DNA of 64,000 nucleotides from Arthrobacter sp. AFG7.2 (GTDB lineage Bacteria; Actinomycetota; Actinomycetes; Actinomycetales; Micrococcaceae), in the NCBI RefSeq assembly GCF_002892835.1, contig NZ_PJMB01000002.1:372001-436000 (forward strand), in the 5' to 3' direction. A program made the translations under genes and the position numbers. Positions within the stretch are counted from its first letter, which is position 1. Every line of letters begins with the position of its first letter. The notes below the pieces were generated by a model. That model was not told the DNA's origin, did not search any database, and saw nothing but the letters and a program-made list of their open reading frames with translations. Shown here one piece after another: positions 34,637 to 43,646 of this stretch.

Positions 34637-37441
34637 ATGGACAAGGCCCGGCAGCCAGGAACCGCCGGCAAAAGGTCCGGCCAGGGACCAAACGGTACGC
34701 CTGATCCGGCCCACCACGGCCTCCCCCTGCACGAGGTGGTCCTGCTCCTTGAAACAGACCACGTGCAGGGCCTCGCTTCTGCAGAGGTAACCCGCCGTAA
34801 GGCCCAGTTCGGAGCCAACGTACTTCCCCGCTCACGGGGCGGGGGGATTTTCCGCAAACTTGCGCGGCAGTTCCACAACCCGCTGGTATATGTGCTGCTG
34901 GCCGCGGCAGCCGTCACGCTGTTCCTCGGCGAATACCTGGACTCCATTGTCATCCTCGCCGTCGTCCTGGTGAACACGGCGATTGGGTTCATCCAGGAAG
35001 TCCGGGCAGAGGCTGCCCTGGATGCGCTCCACTCCCTTGTCCGCACCCGCGCCGTGGTGATCAGGGGCGGACAGAAGCAGGAGGTGCCCTCGGAGGAGCT
35101 CGTGCCCGGCGACCTTGTCCTGCTCGAAGCGGGCGACAAGGTGCCGGCGGACCTCCGCCTGGTCCGGCTCTCCGGCCTGCGGGCGGATGAATCCGCCCTG
35201 ACAGGCGAGTCCGAAGCAGTAGCAAAGGACGAGGTGGTCCTTCCGCCGACCACACCGGTGGCGGACCGTCGCAACATGGTCTACAGCGGGACGCTGGTGA
35301 CTGCGGGAACGGGCGCCGGGGTGGTGGTGGCAATCGGGGGCGAAACAGAACTCGGCGAGATTCATCGGCTCATGGGTGCGGTCAAGCCGGTGGCCACACC
35401 CCTGACACAGAAACTGGCACGCTTCAGCATGACCCTGACGGTGGCCATCCTTGCCCTGGCTGCCGTGGCTTTCCTTGTGGGCGTGGCACGCGGCCAGGAA
35501 CCCGCGCAAATGTTTACCGCGGCCGTCGCACTGGCTGTGGGGGCCATCCCCGAGGGCCTGCCTGCCGCCGTCACGGTGACCCTCGCCATCGGTGTCCGCC
35601 GGATGGCCCGGCGCCGCGCCGTGGTCCGCAGGCTGCCGGTGGTGGAAACGCTGGGCAGCACCACCGTCATCTGCTCGGACAAGACCGGCACGTTCACGGA
35701 AAACCAAATGACGGTGCGTGCGCTCTGGACCCCCTCCGCCAGTTATGAAGTGACTGGCTCCGGCTACGGCCCGGAGGGGCACATTTTTCCGGCAGGGGCG
35801 GGGGCCATTGACGCCACCAAACCGGGCAGGGGGCCGACGACGGCGGCACAGGATATGGCGCTGTACTGGTCCCTCCTGGCGGGAGGCGCCTGCAATGACG
35901 CCGAGGTGGTCAAGGAAGGTCACGTCTGGCAGGTCAAGGGGGACCCTACGGAGGCAGCAATGCTGGTGGCGGCCGGCAAAGGAAGCGTGGACGCCCCGGA
36001 GTTCCTCGCCGCCAATCCCCGCCGCCACACACTGCCGTTCACTTCCGAGCGCCAGTACATGGCTACGCTCCACTCCCCCCGGCTCCCGGACGGCAGCGGC
36101 GCCGGCTTGGGCATTGTGTTGGTCAAGGGCGCCGTGGAACGGGTGCTGGAGCTGTGCGCGGGGCAAATGGACAGCAACGGCGGCAGCAGTCAACTTGCCG
36201 GGCAGGCGGTCCTCGACAGGGCCCACCGGTTTGCCGGCACCGGACTGAGGGTCCTGGCGACTGCCATGATGCCCCTGCCTGCCGGCACCGCCCTTGACGA
36301 GGCAGACCTGCAGGGGCAGATGACGCTGACGGGGCTCCAGGCGATGTTCGACCCGCCGCGGGAGGCCGCAGCTGCAGCGGTGCGGGCGTGCCACCAGGCA
36401 GGGGTGGCGGTCAAGATGATCACCGGGGACCACGTTGGAACCGCCGCCACCATCGCCAGGGCAGTGGGCCTTACCGCGGACCGTGCCGACGGGACAGCGC
36501 TGACGGGAACGGAACTGGAAGCGATACCCGCAGAACAACTCCCTGATGCCGTGGAGCGGGCCACTGTTTTCGCACGGGTGTCTCCGGAGCAGAAGCTCCG
36601 CCTGATTGGCGCCCTGCAGTCACGGGGACACGTTGCGGCCATGACGGGCGATGGCGTCAATGACGCGCCGGCGCTGCGCCAGGCAAACGTGGGCATCGCC
36701 ATGGGACGCTCCGGAACGGAGGTGGCCAAGGAGGCCGCAGACATCGTCCTCACGGATGATGACTTCGCCACTATTGAGGCGGCCGTGGAGGAAGGCAGGA
36801 ACGTTTTTGACAACCTGACCAAGTTCATCGTCTGGACGCTGCCCACCAATATGGGAGAAGGCCTGGTGATCCTGGTGGCCATCCTGGTTGGCGCCACGCT
36901 CCCCGTCCTGCCCACCCAGATCTTGTGGATCAACATGACCACCGCCGTGGCCCTGGGCCTGATGCTGGCCTTCGAACCGAAGGAACCGGGCCTCATGTCC
37001 CGCCCGCCGCGCACCCCGGACCGTCCGCTCCTGACCTGGATCCTCACCCTTCGGGTCCTGCTGGTGTCCAGCCTCCTCGTGGCGGGGACCTGGTGGATCT
37101 TTGAACTCGAACTGGCAGGCGGCGCGTCCCTCGCTGAAGCCCGGACCGCGGCAGTCAACCTCTTTGTTGCGGTGGAAACGTTTTACCTGTTCAGCTGCCG
37201 TTCCCTCACCCGGTCAGTCTGGCGGATCGGCTTCTTCAGCAACCGCTGGGTCATCCTGGGTGTCCTGGTGCAGGCAACCGGGCAGCTGGCCATCACGTAC
37301 CTTCCCCTGATGAATGAGCTGTTCCATACGGCGCCCATCGGCGCGGAGACATGGCTGCGGATCCTGGGCATCGCACTGCTCGCTTCCCTGGTGGTCGCAG
37401 CGGACAAGCGCTTCCGGCGCCATTCGTTCCAGCAGTGGTGA
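34637..37441 (+). CDS. P2-type cation-transporting ATPase (CtpF/Ca2+-ATPase-like)
   Basis: A 934-residue P-type ATPase with an N-terminal cation-ATPase domain (PLHEVVLLLETDHVQGLASAE). It has the actuator loop LTGESEAV, AIPEGLPAAVTVTLA in TM4, the phosphorylated Asp in CSDKTGTFTENQM, the KGAVERVL nucleotide-binding segment, and GDGVNDAPALRQANVGIAMG. The final six-helix bundle is complete. The closest known functional class is calcium/manganese P2 pumps; M. tuberculosis CtpF is in the DosR regulon. GGAAGG precedes the ATG. It is the last gene of the run starting with the Usp at 33170. Confidence 0.93.
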   Translation: MDKARQPGTAGKRSGQGPNGTPDPAHHGLPLHEVVLLLETDHVQGLASAEVTRRKAQFGANVLPRSRGGGIFRKLARQFHNPLVYVLLAAAAVTLFLGEYLDSIVILAVVLVNTAIGFIQEVRAEAALDALHSLVRTRAVVIRGGQKQEVPSEELVPGDLVLLEAGDKVPADLRLVRLSGLRADESALTGESEAVAKDEVVLPPTTPVADRRNMVYSGTLVTAGTGAGVVVAIGGETELGEIHRLMGAVKPVATPLTQKLARFSMTLTVAILALAAVAFLVGVARGQEPAQMFTAAVALAVGAIPEGLPAAVTVTLAIGVRRMARRRAVVRRLPVVETLGSTTVICSDKTGTFTENQMTVRALWTPSASYEVTGSGYGPEGHIFPAGAGAIDATKPGRGPTTAAQDMALYWSLLAGGACNDAEVVKEGHVWQVKGDPTEAAMLVAAGKGSVDAPEFLAANPRRHTLPFTSERQYMATLHSPRLPDGSGAGLGIVLVKGAVERVLELCAGQMDSNGGSSQLAGQAVLDRAHRFAGTGLRVLATAMMPLPAGTALDEADLQGQMTLTGLQAMFDPPREAAAAAVRACHQAGVAVKMITGDHVGTAATIARAVGLTADRADGTALTGTELEAIPAEQLPDAVERATVFARVSPEQKLRLIGALQSRGHVAAMTGDGVNDAPALRQANVGIAMGRSGTEVAKEAADIVLTDDDFATIEAAVEEGRNVFDNLTKFIVWTLPTNMGEGLVILVAILVGATLPVLPTQILWINMTTAVALGLMLAFEPKEPGLMSRPPRTPDRPLLTWILTLRVLLVSSLLVAGTWWIFELELAGGASLAEARTAAVNLFVAVETFYLFSCRSLTRSVWRIGFFSNRWVILGVLVQATGQLAITYLPLMNELFHTAPIGAETWLRILGIALLASLVVAADKRFRRHSFQQW

Positions 37442-37460
37442 CCAGGGGGCGGCTGTTGCA

Positions 37461-38093
37461 TCATCCCTTGTGGAGTATCCGCACCAACACCAGGCCGGTA
37501 ACCACGGACATGGCCACCGCAATCAGGACAGCAGCACCAATCCCAATTGCCGCCGTAACCCACAGGTCCTGGCCGGGCTGCCACAGCGGGGTTGTCACGG
37601 CCATGAAGACGCCCAGCCCCACCGCCCAGCCAGCCGCAGTTCCGGCTATCCACCGCCAGGCTCCGGGGACGTGGCGCCGCAGTTCCAGCCACTGCGCGAA
37701 GCCGATCGACACCAGGATCACCGCTGCGGCCAGGGCTCCCGTCGCTGCCTGGGCAGCTTCCGGCCAGTTCTGCCAGGCCTCACTGCTGAAGGTCAGCAAG
37801 CCTGCCGTCCAGGCAACAACGGCCGCGGCACCTGTCAGCAGGACCCACCGGCGGATGGCCACGGCGGGGAGCCAGGTCTTGAGGACCCGCACCTGGAACC
37901 ACCCCAGGAGCGCGCCCTCGGCGAAGCCAGCCAGCACCAGCAGCGGAACCATGGCCGGGGGCCACAACGCAGCCGAAACGACCTGGGCGGTTGCGGGGGC
38001 AAGGAACCCCAGGCTTTCGCCGACGCTCACCCACCCCACCCAGCGGGCAAGGAAAGCATTCCGGCGTGCCACAACCGATCCCTCAGCAGCCAC
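37461..38093 (-). CDS. Multi-pass membrane protein, unknown function
   Basis: A protein of about 210 residues with six predicted transmembrane helices (AMVPLLVLAGFAEGALLGWFQ, WVLLTGAAAVVAWTAGLL, ALAAAVILVSIGFAQWL, WIAGTAAGWAVGLGVFMAV, WVTAAIGIGAAVLIAVAMSVVTGLVLV). The repeated small-residue helices and GALLGWFQ/GFAQWLELR pattern suggest an internal duplication. No family recognised. The start is unsure: GTG at 38093 has GGAGG ten bases away, and GTG at 38072 is an alternative. A DevR-like box lies 56 bases upstream. Confidence 0.72.
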   Translation of the reverse strand: MAAEGSVVARRNAFLARWVGWVSVGESLGFLAPATAQVVSAALWPPAMVPLLVLAGFAEGALLGWFQVRVLKTWLPAVAIRRWVLLTGAAAVVAWTAGLLTFSSEAWQNWPEAAQAATGALAAAVILVSIGFAQWLELRRHVPGAWRWIAGTAAGWAVGLGVFMAVTTPLWQPGQDLWVTAAIGIGAAVLIAVAMSVVTGLVLVRILHKG

Positions 38094-38148
38094 CCTGCAC
38101 AGTCCTCCCTCAGTTTCCTCCACAGTGGGGTGCCAGGGAGGCGAATAA

Positions 38149-38164
38149 CAGGGCCAGAAGCCCC
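38149..38164 (-). promoter_or_regulatory. DevR-like box (weaker copy)
   Basis: On the plus strand CAGGGCCAGAAGCCCC, a degenerate reverse-orientation copy of the motif, 56 bases before the minus-strand membrane protein start. Confidence 0.45.
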
Positions 38165-38220
38165 GCGGCCCACCTCCCGGCGAGTCATTGCCCCTGCTCT
38201 TCAAACCTTCGCCGGGAAAG

Positions 38221-38236
38221 GGGACCAATGGCTCTG
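38221..38236 (+). promoter_or_regulatory. DevR-like box
   Basis: GGGACCAATGGCTCTG, 70 bases before the hemerythrin start. It closely resembles GGGACCAAAGACTCTG ahead of ppsA, so these two may form a subclass of the motif. Confidence 0.5.
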
Positions 38237-38306
38237 CCGGACGTCCGGTCCTGATGGTCATAGTTAACGCCGGGAAGAAATGCCGGACAGAAAGCGGTAA
38301 GGGACC

Positions 38307-38834
38307 ATGAACCACGGCAAGGACGCTGCTTCCGAGGCGGAGGCACTGCAGGCAGTCGAGCGGCACCATGCCCACATGCTCAAGCATCTCAACGGGCTTG
38401 TGGCCCTCCTGATGGAAGCGGTTGAGGCAGGTGATACAGGTGCCGAGGGAACAGCCCAGGCAACACTTGTGGACTGGTGCGACAGCGAGCTTGTCCCCCA
38501 CGCCCTGGCAGAGGAGGGTCCGTTGTACGGCGGACCGCGCGCCACCCCCGAGGGCAGGCTCCTGGTGGAGGGCATGCTGGCTGAGCACCGTGTGATCGTG
38601 GACCTGGTGGAAGAGCTGCGCACCTCCAGCGGACTTGCCGCAGCAGTTGCCGGCGCCGCCATCCAGCGGTTGTTCGCCATGCACCTGGACAAGGAAAACC
38701 GGCTCCTGATGCCCTACATTGTGGACTCCGCCGGCATGTCCCTTGCCGACTCAGTGCAGGGGCTGCATGAACTGGTGGGGGAAGGCGGGGGCCATCACGC
38801 AGGGACGCACGACGGCGGCACGCACCAAAGCTGA
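38307..38834 (+). CDS. Hemerythrin-like domain protein
   Basis: A 175-residue four-helix-bundle protein with candidate diiron ligands in order: ERHHAHMLKHLNGL, VPHALAEEGPLY (HxxxE), LLVEGMLAEHRVIVDLVEEL and LFAMHLDKENRLLMPYI (H-x4-E). The C terminus is His/Gly-rich (GGGHHAGTHDGGTHQS), which could hold metal. It probably binds O2, NO or iron redox state. TAAGGGA precedes the ATG. Its place beside DevR/DevS fits oxygen handling. Confidence 0.9.
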   Translation: MNHGKDAASEAEALQAVERHHAHMLKHLNGLVALLMEAVEAGDTGAEGTAQATLVDWCDSELVPHALAEEGPLYGGPRATPEGRLLVEGMLAEHRVIVDLVEELRTSSGLAAAVAGAAIQRLFAMHLDKENRLLMPYIVDSAGMSLADSVQGLHELVGEGGGHHAGTHDGGTHQS

Positions 38835-38847
38835 CTGACGCGCGGGC

Positions 38848-39348
38848 TTACTTCCCGCCGTCGGCACCTCCACCGCCGTGGGCGCCCTTGCCGCCGCCAT
38901 TTTTCTCCGGTTCCTGATTTTTCTCCGGGGCATGGATAACCATGACGGGGCAGTGGGCGTGGCTGACGCATGCCGAAGTCACCGAACCCGGCACAAAGCT
39001 GCCGTGGCCGCGCCTTCCAACAATGAGGAGCGCGGCGTTCCGGCTGCCTTCAATCAGTTGCTCGCCGGCTTTTCCACGCACCAGCCTGGGGTGCACAAAG
39101 GCGGGCCGGTCCTGGCCGAAAGCGTCTGTGAGGGCCTGCTCCAGTGACTGCTGTGCGGCATACTCAAATCCTTCAATGCCAACCACAAGGTAGAGCCCAA
39201 AGCCGGCGGGCACATCCCAGCAAGCCCAGGCTTCCACTGATGCTTCAAGCGGCCCCGCCAAAGCAGCTGCCGTACGGAGTGCTGCAACCGAGGCGTCAGA
39301 ACCATCCACGCCCACAATGATTTTGGGGTGCCGTTCCCGGGCATCCAT
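38848..39348 (-). CDS. Universal stress protein, single domain with Gly/Lys tail
   Basis: A 166-residue UspA: KIIVGVDGSDASVAALRTAA and the ATP-binding VGRRGHGSFVPGSVTSACVSHAHCPVMVIH. The insert LYLVVGIEGFEYAAQQ is shared with the Usp at 33170. A charged low-complexity tail (EKNQEPEKNGGGKGAHGG and on) follows the fold. The ATG at 39348 has a GGAG site, and an exact motif copy lies 55 bases upstream. Confidence 0.94.
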   Translation of the reverse strand: MDARERHPKIIVGVDGSDASVAALRTAAALAGPLEASVEAWACWDVPAGFGLYLVVGIEGFEYAAQQSLEQALTDAFGQDRPAFVHPRLVRGKAGEQLIEGSRNAALLIVGRRGHGSFVPGSVTSACVSHAHCPVMVIHAPEKNQEPEKNGGGKGAHGGGGADGGK

Positions 39349-39403
39349 AAGGCTCCGATCTCTTGGGTCTGCTCCAAGACTGGACATCCCCCGGCCCCCG
39401 GGC

Positions 39404-39419
39404 TAGGGCCTAAAGTCAC
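39404..39419 (-). promoter_or_regulatory. DevR/DosR-like box (best copy)
   Basis: On the minus strand GTGACTTTAGGCCCTA, an exact fit to the consensus, 55 bases before the Usp start at 39348. It also lies 178 bases upstream of devR on the plus strand and could serve autoregulation. Confidence 0.78.
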
Positions 39420-39597
39420 CGGACGCCCAGATTGCCGGCGTGGCTGCAGCGGCCCCTCCCCCGAATTGTTCGTTTCGTTTCCAGACCTTGGTCCCTACCA
39501 GCTGACCCTGCAGGCAGGGAACAATGGGATGAAGCCCAGGCGCTGGGCTGCCTCGCACAACGGTGCGGGCTGGTCCTCACCACGTTGGGAGCATTGG

Positions 39598-40278
39598 GTG
39601 CAAAGGCATGAATCAGGCTCCGAGGGAGCTGTAGATCCGCGGACGCCGCTGCGGGTGTTCATCCTCGATGACCACGAACTTGTGAGGCAGGGCCTGAAGG
39701 ACCTGCTGGAGGGTGAGGGTTTCGTGGTGGTCGGCGAAAGCGGGTCAGCAGCGGAAGCAACACGCAGGATCCCTGCCCTCCAACCGGATATCGCAATCCT
39801 GGACGGAAGGCTCCCGGACGGCACCGGCATTGAGGTATGCCGTGATGTGCGCTCGCTGGACCCCCGCCTGCACTGCCTGATCCTGACCAGTTACGACGAC
39901 GAGCAGGCCCTGCGGGGTGCGGTCCTTGCGGGCGCGTCCGGCTACATCCTCAAACAAATCCGGAGCGACGACCTCCTCGCGGGGATCCGTAAGGCTGCTG
40001 CAGGCGAGTCGCTGTTCGAGCCGGGGGTTGAGCAGCGGGTGATGGAGGGCCTGACCAAAACCCCGACCGATCCACGGATGGACGGCCTCAGCGCCCAGGA
40101 ACAAAAGGTTCTCACGCTGATCGGCCAGGGGTTGACCAACCGGCAAATTGGTGAGGATCTCTTTTTGGCGGAGAAGACCGTCAAAAACTATGTCTCGTCC
40201 ATCCTGGCGAAACTTGGCTTTGAACGGCGGACCCAGGCCGCGGTGTACGTGACCCGAAGCAGCCATGAAACGCAGTAA
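39598..40278 (+). CDS. devR: DevR/DosR-type NarL-family response regulator
   Basis: A 226-residue response regulator. The receiver has DDHELVRQGLKDLL, the phospho-acceptor Asp in AILDGRLPDGTGIEV and Lys in GYILKQI. The C-terminal LuxR helix-turn-helix is LSAQEQKVLTLIGQGLTNRQIGEDLFLAEKTVKNYVSSILAKLG, whose KTVKNYVS recognition helix matches mycobacterial DosR closely. GTG at 39598 with GGGAG upstream is preferred; an ATG at 39529 would add 23 unlike residues. It is convergent with devS, 36 bases apart, rather than in one operon. It is the probable regulator of the island boxes. Confidence 0.93.
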   Translation: MQRHESGSEGAVDPRTPLRVFILDDHELVRQGLKDLLEGEGFVVVGESGSAAEATRRIPALQPDIAILDGRLPDGTGIEVCRDVRSLDPRLHCLILTSYDDEQALRGAVLAGASGYILKQIRSDDLLAGIRKAAAGESLFEPGVEQRVMEGLTKTPTDPRMDGLSAQEQKVLTLIGQGLTNRQIGEDLFLAEKTVKNYVSSILAKLGFERRTQAAVYVTRSSHETQ

Positions 40279-40314
40279 AGGGCCAGGCGCGGGGGAAGGT
40301 GCTTTCCGGTCGCA

Positions 40315-41997
40315 TCACTGGTGATTGGCGGTCCACTCTACCCGTGTACCTTCTCCTGGTGAGCTCTGGATGACGCAGGCACCGCCCAGAAGTTCCGCCC
40401 GTTGCCGCATATTTCCCAGGCCGCTGACCCGCGCCGGCTCGAGGAAACCGCAGCCGTCGTCGGTAATCACAAGCTCTACCTGGTGCCGGCTGGCTGACAC
40501 TGTAACCCGGATGTCCTGGGCACCGGAGTGCCGGGCGGCGTTGCTGAGCCCCTCAGAAAGAACGGACAGCAAGTGACCGGCAACGTTTTCCCGGACCGCG
40601 TCGTCCACGGGTCCCGCAAAGGCAACCTTCGGTGCCACGGAGTAACTGCGCGAGCCTTCCTGGACAACCCTCAGGACACGGCTCGTGAGCGGTTCACGGG
40701 CTTCCTCCCCTGTCCGAAGTGAGTATATGGTGTCCCTCAGTTTCCTGATGGTGTCATCGAGTTCCGACGTCACGGCGGCGATCCGCTCGTGGGCGATGGG
40801 GTCGAGCGTGTAGCGGCGCAGGCTCTGGATGCTCAACCCTGACGCGAACAAACGCTGAATCACGAGGTCATGCAGGTCCCGGGCGATGCGCTCCCGGTCG
40901 GTGAACAGGAGGTTCTGTTCCCGCAGGGCATTGGCGCGTACCAGGTCAAGCGCCAGCCCGATCCTGCTGCCGAAAAGCGAACTGGAGTCCACTTCGGCCT
41001 GATTGTAGGCAGCCGAGCCCTGCGCCCGGGCGAGGATCAGCACGCCGTCTTCACTGTTGCTGTGGCCAATGGCACACACCAGGACCGGACCCAGCTTTTC
41101 CGCCACCTCGTCAGCAAAAACCTGCCGGGCGTCCCGCACCAGGAGGGACTCCCCTGTTTCGGCCACTCTGGAGATGACGTCGGAGGCGGTGATTTCCTGC
41201 CCCGCCTGCAATCCCTGGACCCCCAGGGAGGACCGGCATCTCAGGACACCGTCAGCAGTGGGAACAGCAATGACAGCAAGTGCGGAGTCCGATACCTTCA
41301 GCGCTGTTTCGGCTACAAGGTCCAGGTTTTCACCCTTCCCCGGCTGAGGGGCCATGATCAGCTGGCCACTCAGCTCCAGCCCGGCCTCCAGCCATTTCTG
41401 CCGGAGCTTGCTGTCTTCGAAGAGGCGCGCATTCTGAATTGCCACACCGGCTGCGGCGGCCAAAGCCATGGCAAGGTCTTCATCCTCGGGGGTGAAGTCC
41501 TGCCCGCCGTCCTTTTCCGTCAGGTAAAGATTTCCGTACACTTCGTCCCGGACGCGCACCGGCACTCCGAGGAAGGTTTTCATCGGCGGATGATTGGGAG
41601 GAAATCCCGACGCAATGGGGTGCTGGCCAAGATCGTGCAGCCGCAGGGGCTGCGGCTCACGAATCAGATGACCCAGGACCCCGTGCCCGGTAGGTAATTC
41701 CCCGATGGACTTTATGTCCTCCTCCCCGATGCCCACTGTGATGAAGTGGCTCAGGCTGCGGTCCTCCCCGATGACCCCCATCGCACCGTATTTGGCGCCG
41801 ACCAGTCCGCACGCTGATTTCACCAGGCGGTCCAGGACCGCCTCCAGGCTGAGATCCTCGGCCAGTGCCACGACGGCGGCCAGGAGGCCGTTCATCCGGT
41901 CCTGGGTCTGCAGCAGTTCATCTGCCCGGGACACAAAATCCCGCAGGAGGTCCTCGGCCCTTTCTTTCATCGGAGAGCTCCAGGACTCAGGACTCAT
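40315..41997 (-). CDS. devS: DevS/DosT-type GAF-GAF histidine kinase
   Basis: A 560-residue sensor kinase. GAF-A spans about residues 45-195, with GAKYGAMGVIG and GFPPNHPPMKTFLGVPVRVRDEVYGNLYLTEK; the histidine near residue 136 in NHPPM lies where DosS binds haem. GAF-B follows (about 215-360). Then come the HisKA_3 phospho-acceptor His near 376 in ERIARDLHDLVIQRLFA and the ATPase domain with ALNAARHSGAQ-like LSNAARHSGA, DDGCGF and GLGNMRQRAELLGG. The start at 41997 has AGGAGGTC upstream. Haem sensing of O2/NO/CO is by homology. Confidence 0.94.
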   Translation of the reverse strand: MSPESWSSPMKERAEDLLRDFVSRADELLQTQDRMNGLLAAVVALAEDLSLEAVLDRLVKSACGLVGAKYGAMGVIGEDRSLSHFITVGIGEEDIKSIGELPTGHGVLGHLIREPQPLRLHDLGQHPIASGFPPNHPPMKTFLGVPVRVRDEVYGNLYLTEKDGGQDFTPEDEDLAMALAAAAGVAIQNARLFEDSKLRQKWLEAGLELSGQLIMAPQPGKGENLDLVAETALKVSDSALAVIAVPTADGVLRCRSSLGVQGLQAGQEITASDVISRVAETGESLLVRDARQVFADEVAEKLGPVLVCAIGHSNSEDGVLILARAQGSAAYNQAEVDSSSLFGSRIGLALDLVRANALREQNLLFTDRERIARDLHDLVIQRLFASGLSIQSLRRYTLDPIAHERIAAVTSELDDTIRKLRDTIYSLRTGEEAREPLTSRVLRVVQEGSRSYSVAPKVAFAGPVDDAVRENVAGHLLSVLSEGLSNAARHSGAQDIRVTVSASRHQVELVITDDGCGFLEPARVSGLGNMRQRAELLGGACVIQSSPGEGTRVEWTANHQ

Positions 41998-42134
41998 GGT
42001 CGGACCTCCTGTGGAAACTGCCCGCACCGTTGCGGGCCCTCAACAGTGCTGCACGCGGCCGGAGAACGCTTCCCCCGTCGGCGCCACACTCCTGAGCACG
42101 AGTGATGTCTTGGCATCAGTCTAAGAGAGTAAGT

Positions 42135-42150
42135 CAAGGGCTGAAGTCCC
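42135..42150 (-). promoter_or_regulatory. DevR-like box ahead of devS
   Basis: On the minus strand GGGACTTCAGCCCTTG, nearly palindromic (AGGGACTTCAGCCCTT), 138 bases before the devS start. It suggests that DevR controls its own sensor. Confidence 0.5.
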
Positions 42151-42194
42151 TGTCCAGGTCCAACCAACCCGTCTCCCGGCAACCGAAGTGCCGC

Positions 42195-42210
42195 GGGACC
42201 TTCTTCCCTA
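42195..42210 (+). promoter_or_regulatory. DevR-like box
   Basis: GGGACCTTCTTCCCTA, 33 bases before the PPOX-like gene at 42244. The close spacing would let the regulator overlap the -35 region. Confidence 0.5.
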
Positions 42211-42243
42211 GCCCCGGGGGAATCTCCCGCTTAGGCTACGGCC

Positions 42244-42705
42244 ATGGATACAGCTGAAACAGAACCGGAAGCCGAGAGCCTTGGACTGCATGACTGCTGG
42301 AGATACCTGCGGTCAACATCCCTCTGCAGGATAGCCTTCACCCGCGGTGACGGCGTGGAGATACTTCCGGTTAACTACGTGCCAAGCAACGGAACGTTGC
42401 TGATACGCACCGGCCCGGGAACGAAGATGGACGCCGTGGCCGGACGCAAGGCCGTGTCCCTGGAAGCCGACGGGCTGAACCAGTACGGCACCATCGCATG
42501 GAGCGTGGTGGTGAAGGGGCACGCCGTACTCGTGGACGATGCCGAGGAGTTCCAGGACGCGGCGGACGCCGGTTTGTCACCCTGGCAGGCAGGACCCAAG
42601 GAGAGCCTGATCAGGGTCACGCCCGAGGAGATCACCGGGCGGAGATTCGTTATCGCTCCGCCAACCCACTGGTGGGCGCCGCAGGAGCCGGCCGGAAAAG
42701 CCTGA
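42244..42705 (+). CDS. Pyridoxamine 5'-phosphate oxidase-like (FMN split-barrel) protein
   Basis: A 153-residue split-barrel protein: CWRYLRSTSLCRIAFTRGDGVEILPVNYVPSNGTLLIRTGPGTKMDA, then AWSVVVKGHAVLV and SPWQAGPKESLIRVTPEEITGRRF. The family binds FMN, F420 or haem; the cofactor is not evident from the sequence. Two paralogues lie at 59608 and 60479, and all three have DevR-like boxes 33-37 bases upstream. It is probably co-transcribed with the next Usp (41-base gap). Confidence 0.9.
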   Translation: MDTAETEPEAESLGLHDCWRYLRSTSLCRIAFTRGDGVEILPVNYVPSNGTLLIRTGPGTKMDAVAGRKAVSLEADGLNQYGTIAWSVVVKGHAVLVDDAEEFQDAADAGLSPWQAGPKESLIRVTPEEITGRRFVIAPPTHWWAPQEPAGKA

Positions 42706-42746
42706 GGCGCCACGCCTCGAAGATTCACCACCACGGAAGGTTACCA

Positions 42747-43622
42747 ATGGACGCAAGCAAGCCCATCGCCGTCGGCATCATCGATTCCTCTCCTGCCAAT
42801 GCCGCCCTGGCATGGGCAGCCGCCCGCGCCCGCAGGCTGAAGGTGCCCCTGGCTGTCCTGCATGTCCTGGACGACCGTTGGATGGCGGGCGAGGCGCTTG
42901 AGGCGCTTCCCTATATCGACGTGTTGCGCACTTCCGCTCTTGACATGCTGAAGGAGGCAGGGGAAAGGGTGCGCGCAGCGGAGCCGGACCTGCAGGTTTC
43001 CGTTGAACTGCTGGAGGGGAGCGTGGGGGCGTCACTCGGCGAGTATTCACAGAAGGCCGCCATGCTGGTCCTGGGCAGCAGCGGCCATTCCCGGGGTGCA
43101 CTGACTGACAGGGCACTCCAGGTGGCGGCCGCGGCAGAATGTCCGGTGGCGGTGATCGGACCGGGCCAGGACGCCGGGCAAGGCGTTGTGGTGGGTGTGG
43201 ACGGGTCGCAGGAGTCCACGCAGGCCGTGGCCTTCGCGGCGTCCGAGGCTGATGCACTCGGTGAGGAACTCACCGTGCTCTATGCCTTCACGGGCCCCAA
43301 CCGCTGGATCAGTGCCGGGCTCCCGTCCAGCAGCTTCGCCGAACACGTGGTTGAAGAGGAGCAGATCGTCCTGTCCGAAACTGTCGCCGGACTCCGCCAG
43401 GACTATCCCGGCCTTGTGGTGCACGGAGTCCTGGAAACTGTCCTGGAACCCGCCGACGCCCTGGTCCGGGCCGCCGCCAATGCCAGGTTACTGGTCCTGG
43501 GCAGCCGGGGCAGGGGCAGCTTCGGCAGGCTTCTCCTGGGGTCGACGGCGCATGGCGTCCTGAGCCAGCCTTCCTGCCCCACGGTGATCACCCGGCTTAG
43601 AAAGACCCGGCACGAGACATGA
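42747..43622 (+). CDS. Universal stress protein, two UspA domains
   Basis: A 291-residue tandem Usp, paralogous to the one at 30087. Domain 1 starts KPIAVGIIDSSPANAALAWAA, with VLGSSGHSRGALTDRALQVAA. Domain 2 starts GVVVGVDGSQESTQAVAFAAS, with the ATP motif VLGSRGRGSFGRLLLGSTAHGVL. The start is the ATG at 42747 with GGAAGG ten bases upstream. It lies between the PPOX-like gene and a CtpE-like ATPase and is probably in the same transcript as both. Confidence 0.94.
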   Translation: MDASKPIAVGIIDSSPANAALAWAAARARRLKVPLAVLHVLDDRWMAGEALEALPYIDVLRTSALDMLKEAGERVRAAEPDLQVSVELLEGSVGASLGEYSQKAAMLVLGSSGHSRGALTDRALQVAAAAECPVAVIGPGQDAGQGVVVGVDGSQESTQAVAFAASEADALGEELTVLYAFTGPNRWISAGLPSSSFAEHVVEEEQIVLSETVAGLRQDYPGLVVHGVLETVLEPADALVRAAANARLLVLGSRGRGSFGRLLLGSTAHGVLSQPSCPTVITRLRKTRHET

Positions 43623-43646
43623 CGGACGGAAGCTGCTCCCGGTACG

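Noticed and set aside
34832..36538. 568-codon minus-strand frame opposite the CtpF-like ATPase
   Set aside because: Shadow with low-complexity composition; the plus strand is a complete P-type ATPase.
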